From contig NZ_BCTY01000025.1 in NCBI RefSeq assembly GCF_001591005.1, positions 1-52,787 of the forward strand: a stretch of DNA of 52,787 nucleotides, written 5' to 3'. The position numbers and the translations under genes are program-made. Origin of the DNA: Sphingomonas sanguinis NBRC 13937 (GTDB lineage Bacteria > Pseudomonadota > Alphaproteobacteria > Sphingomonadales > Sphingomonadaceae). Positions 52,349 to 52,787 of the stretch are shown one piece after another; position 1 is the stretch's first letter, and the number at the start of each line of letters is the position of its first letter. The notes below the pieces were generated by a model. It was given only the letters and a program-made list of their open reading frames with translations, did not search any database and was not told where the DNA came from.

Positions 52349-52787
52349 ATATAAGCGATCTAACCGGCTTCGTCACCCTCATTGTATTTTCCGGTAACCC
52401 CTCTTCCTGGAAAAAGAGAGTGGCCGGGCAGGGCGCGTGTTGGTTCTCCTGAAACGGGACGCTGGATATCGCACTGCTTCGGATGAGCCGGTCAGCCGCC
52501 TAATTGCGGGTACGGCCCGCCTATGACTGGCCATCACTGGAATGGCTGCTCGCTAGCACGCCGAAATGGGTCCAGGCGATGTTGATCCAGAACTGCAAGG
52601 ACTGGTTGGCGCCGCTGCGCGCTCGTGGCCAATGCACCATCGGCAAATGGGACTGGACGTTGCCGACATTCTGGCGCAGTTTCATGCGTGGCTCGCCGAG
52701 CCGAAGCACGCCAGCGCGAGCGGGTGTCGCTGATCGGGTGAGTGCCGGTAGAGCGGCCTAAGTGCTTCCGCCGCAGAGCAGATTTGT
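52349..52787. other. Window end without a confident gene
   Basis: No supported gene. A short plus-strand frame at 52632-52733 reads protein-like (GLDVADILAQFHAWLAE) but is under 40 codons and could be a fragment. Nothing else stands out. Confidence 0.3.

Overview
The window reads as high-GC alphaproteobacterial DNA, most like a sphingomonad (Sphingomonas or a relative). The reasons are the czcCBA cluster with a short CDF protein and a CadR-like MerR regulator, the style of the inositol-3-phosphate synthase, the frequent GTG/TTG starts and the dense ATGA gene overlaps. This assignment is from pattern recognition only. No rRNA, tRNA, replication origin, partition gene, complete IS element or CRISPR array was recognised. 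The mix of defence genes, toxin-antitoxin (TA) pairs, metal resistance and gene fragments fits a plasmid or genomic island.

Region 1 (1-9.9 kb) is a defence island. On the minus strand one compact operon runs vapB-vapC-hamA-hamB: a VapBC TA pair followed by a Hachiman/AbpAB-like nuclease (DUF1837 type) and a large DEAH helicase. The helicase frame is broken at a run of eight G. Divergently, on the plus strand, lie a HEPN-like zinc-ribbon protein, a tyrosine recombinase and a MORC-like GHKL ATPase fused to a PD-(D/E)xK nuclease. This trio matches no named system that I know and is the best candidate here for something undescribed. A 30-bp inverted repeat lies between the two operons.

Region 2 (9.9-11.4 kb) is a minus-strand unit of one 59-residue protein and two membrane proteins of unknown function.

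Region 3 (11.4-27.8 kb) is a divalent-metal resistance island: a CadR-like regulator with a near-perfect operator, a short CDF protein, a His-rich periplasmic protein, CzcC-CzcB-CzcA, an SRPBCC protein, two related MliC-like lipoproteins, a bestrophin, a P1B-4 ATPase, DedA, ZIP, DUF305 and a His-rich CzcD/DmeF-type CDF. An orphan flagellar fliE sits inside it.

Region 4 (27.9-32.7 kb) has inositol-3-phosphate synthase and an MscS-type channel on the plus strand, then a converging minus-strand unit: a DUF2946-like protein, a DsbB-like protein and a secreted protein.

Region 5 (33.0-37.8 kb) begins with an AT-richer junction. It carries a second vapBC, about 60-70% identical to the first by eye, followed by an SbcD-like nuclease and an SbcC/YhaN-like ATPase. 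Both vapBC copies therefore lie directly 5' of a nuclease-plus-ATPase pair in the same orientation.

Region 6 (38.1-50.3 kb) looks like a redox and electrophile stress region: SDRs, a QorB-like reductase, a LigB/DODA dioxygenase, three MDR-family enzymes including a glutathione-dependent formaldehyde dehydrogenase, a DJ-1/PfpI protein and two ABM-fold monooxygenases, with two LysR and one TetR regulator. Truncated uvrA and aldo/keto reductase remnants show past rearrangement. Region 7 (50.9-52.3 kb) is a RES toxin with its Xre/MbcA-type antitoxin; the last 0.4 kb shows nothing certain.
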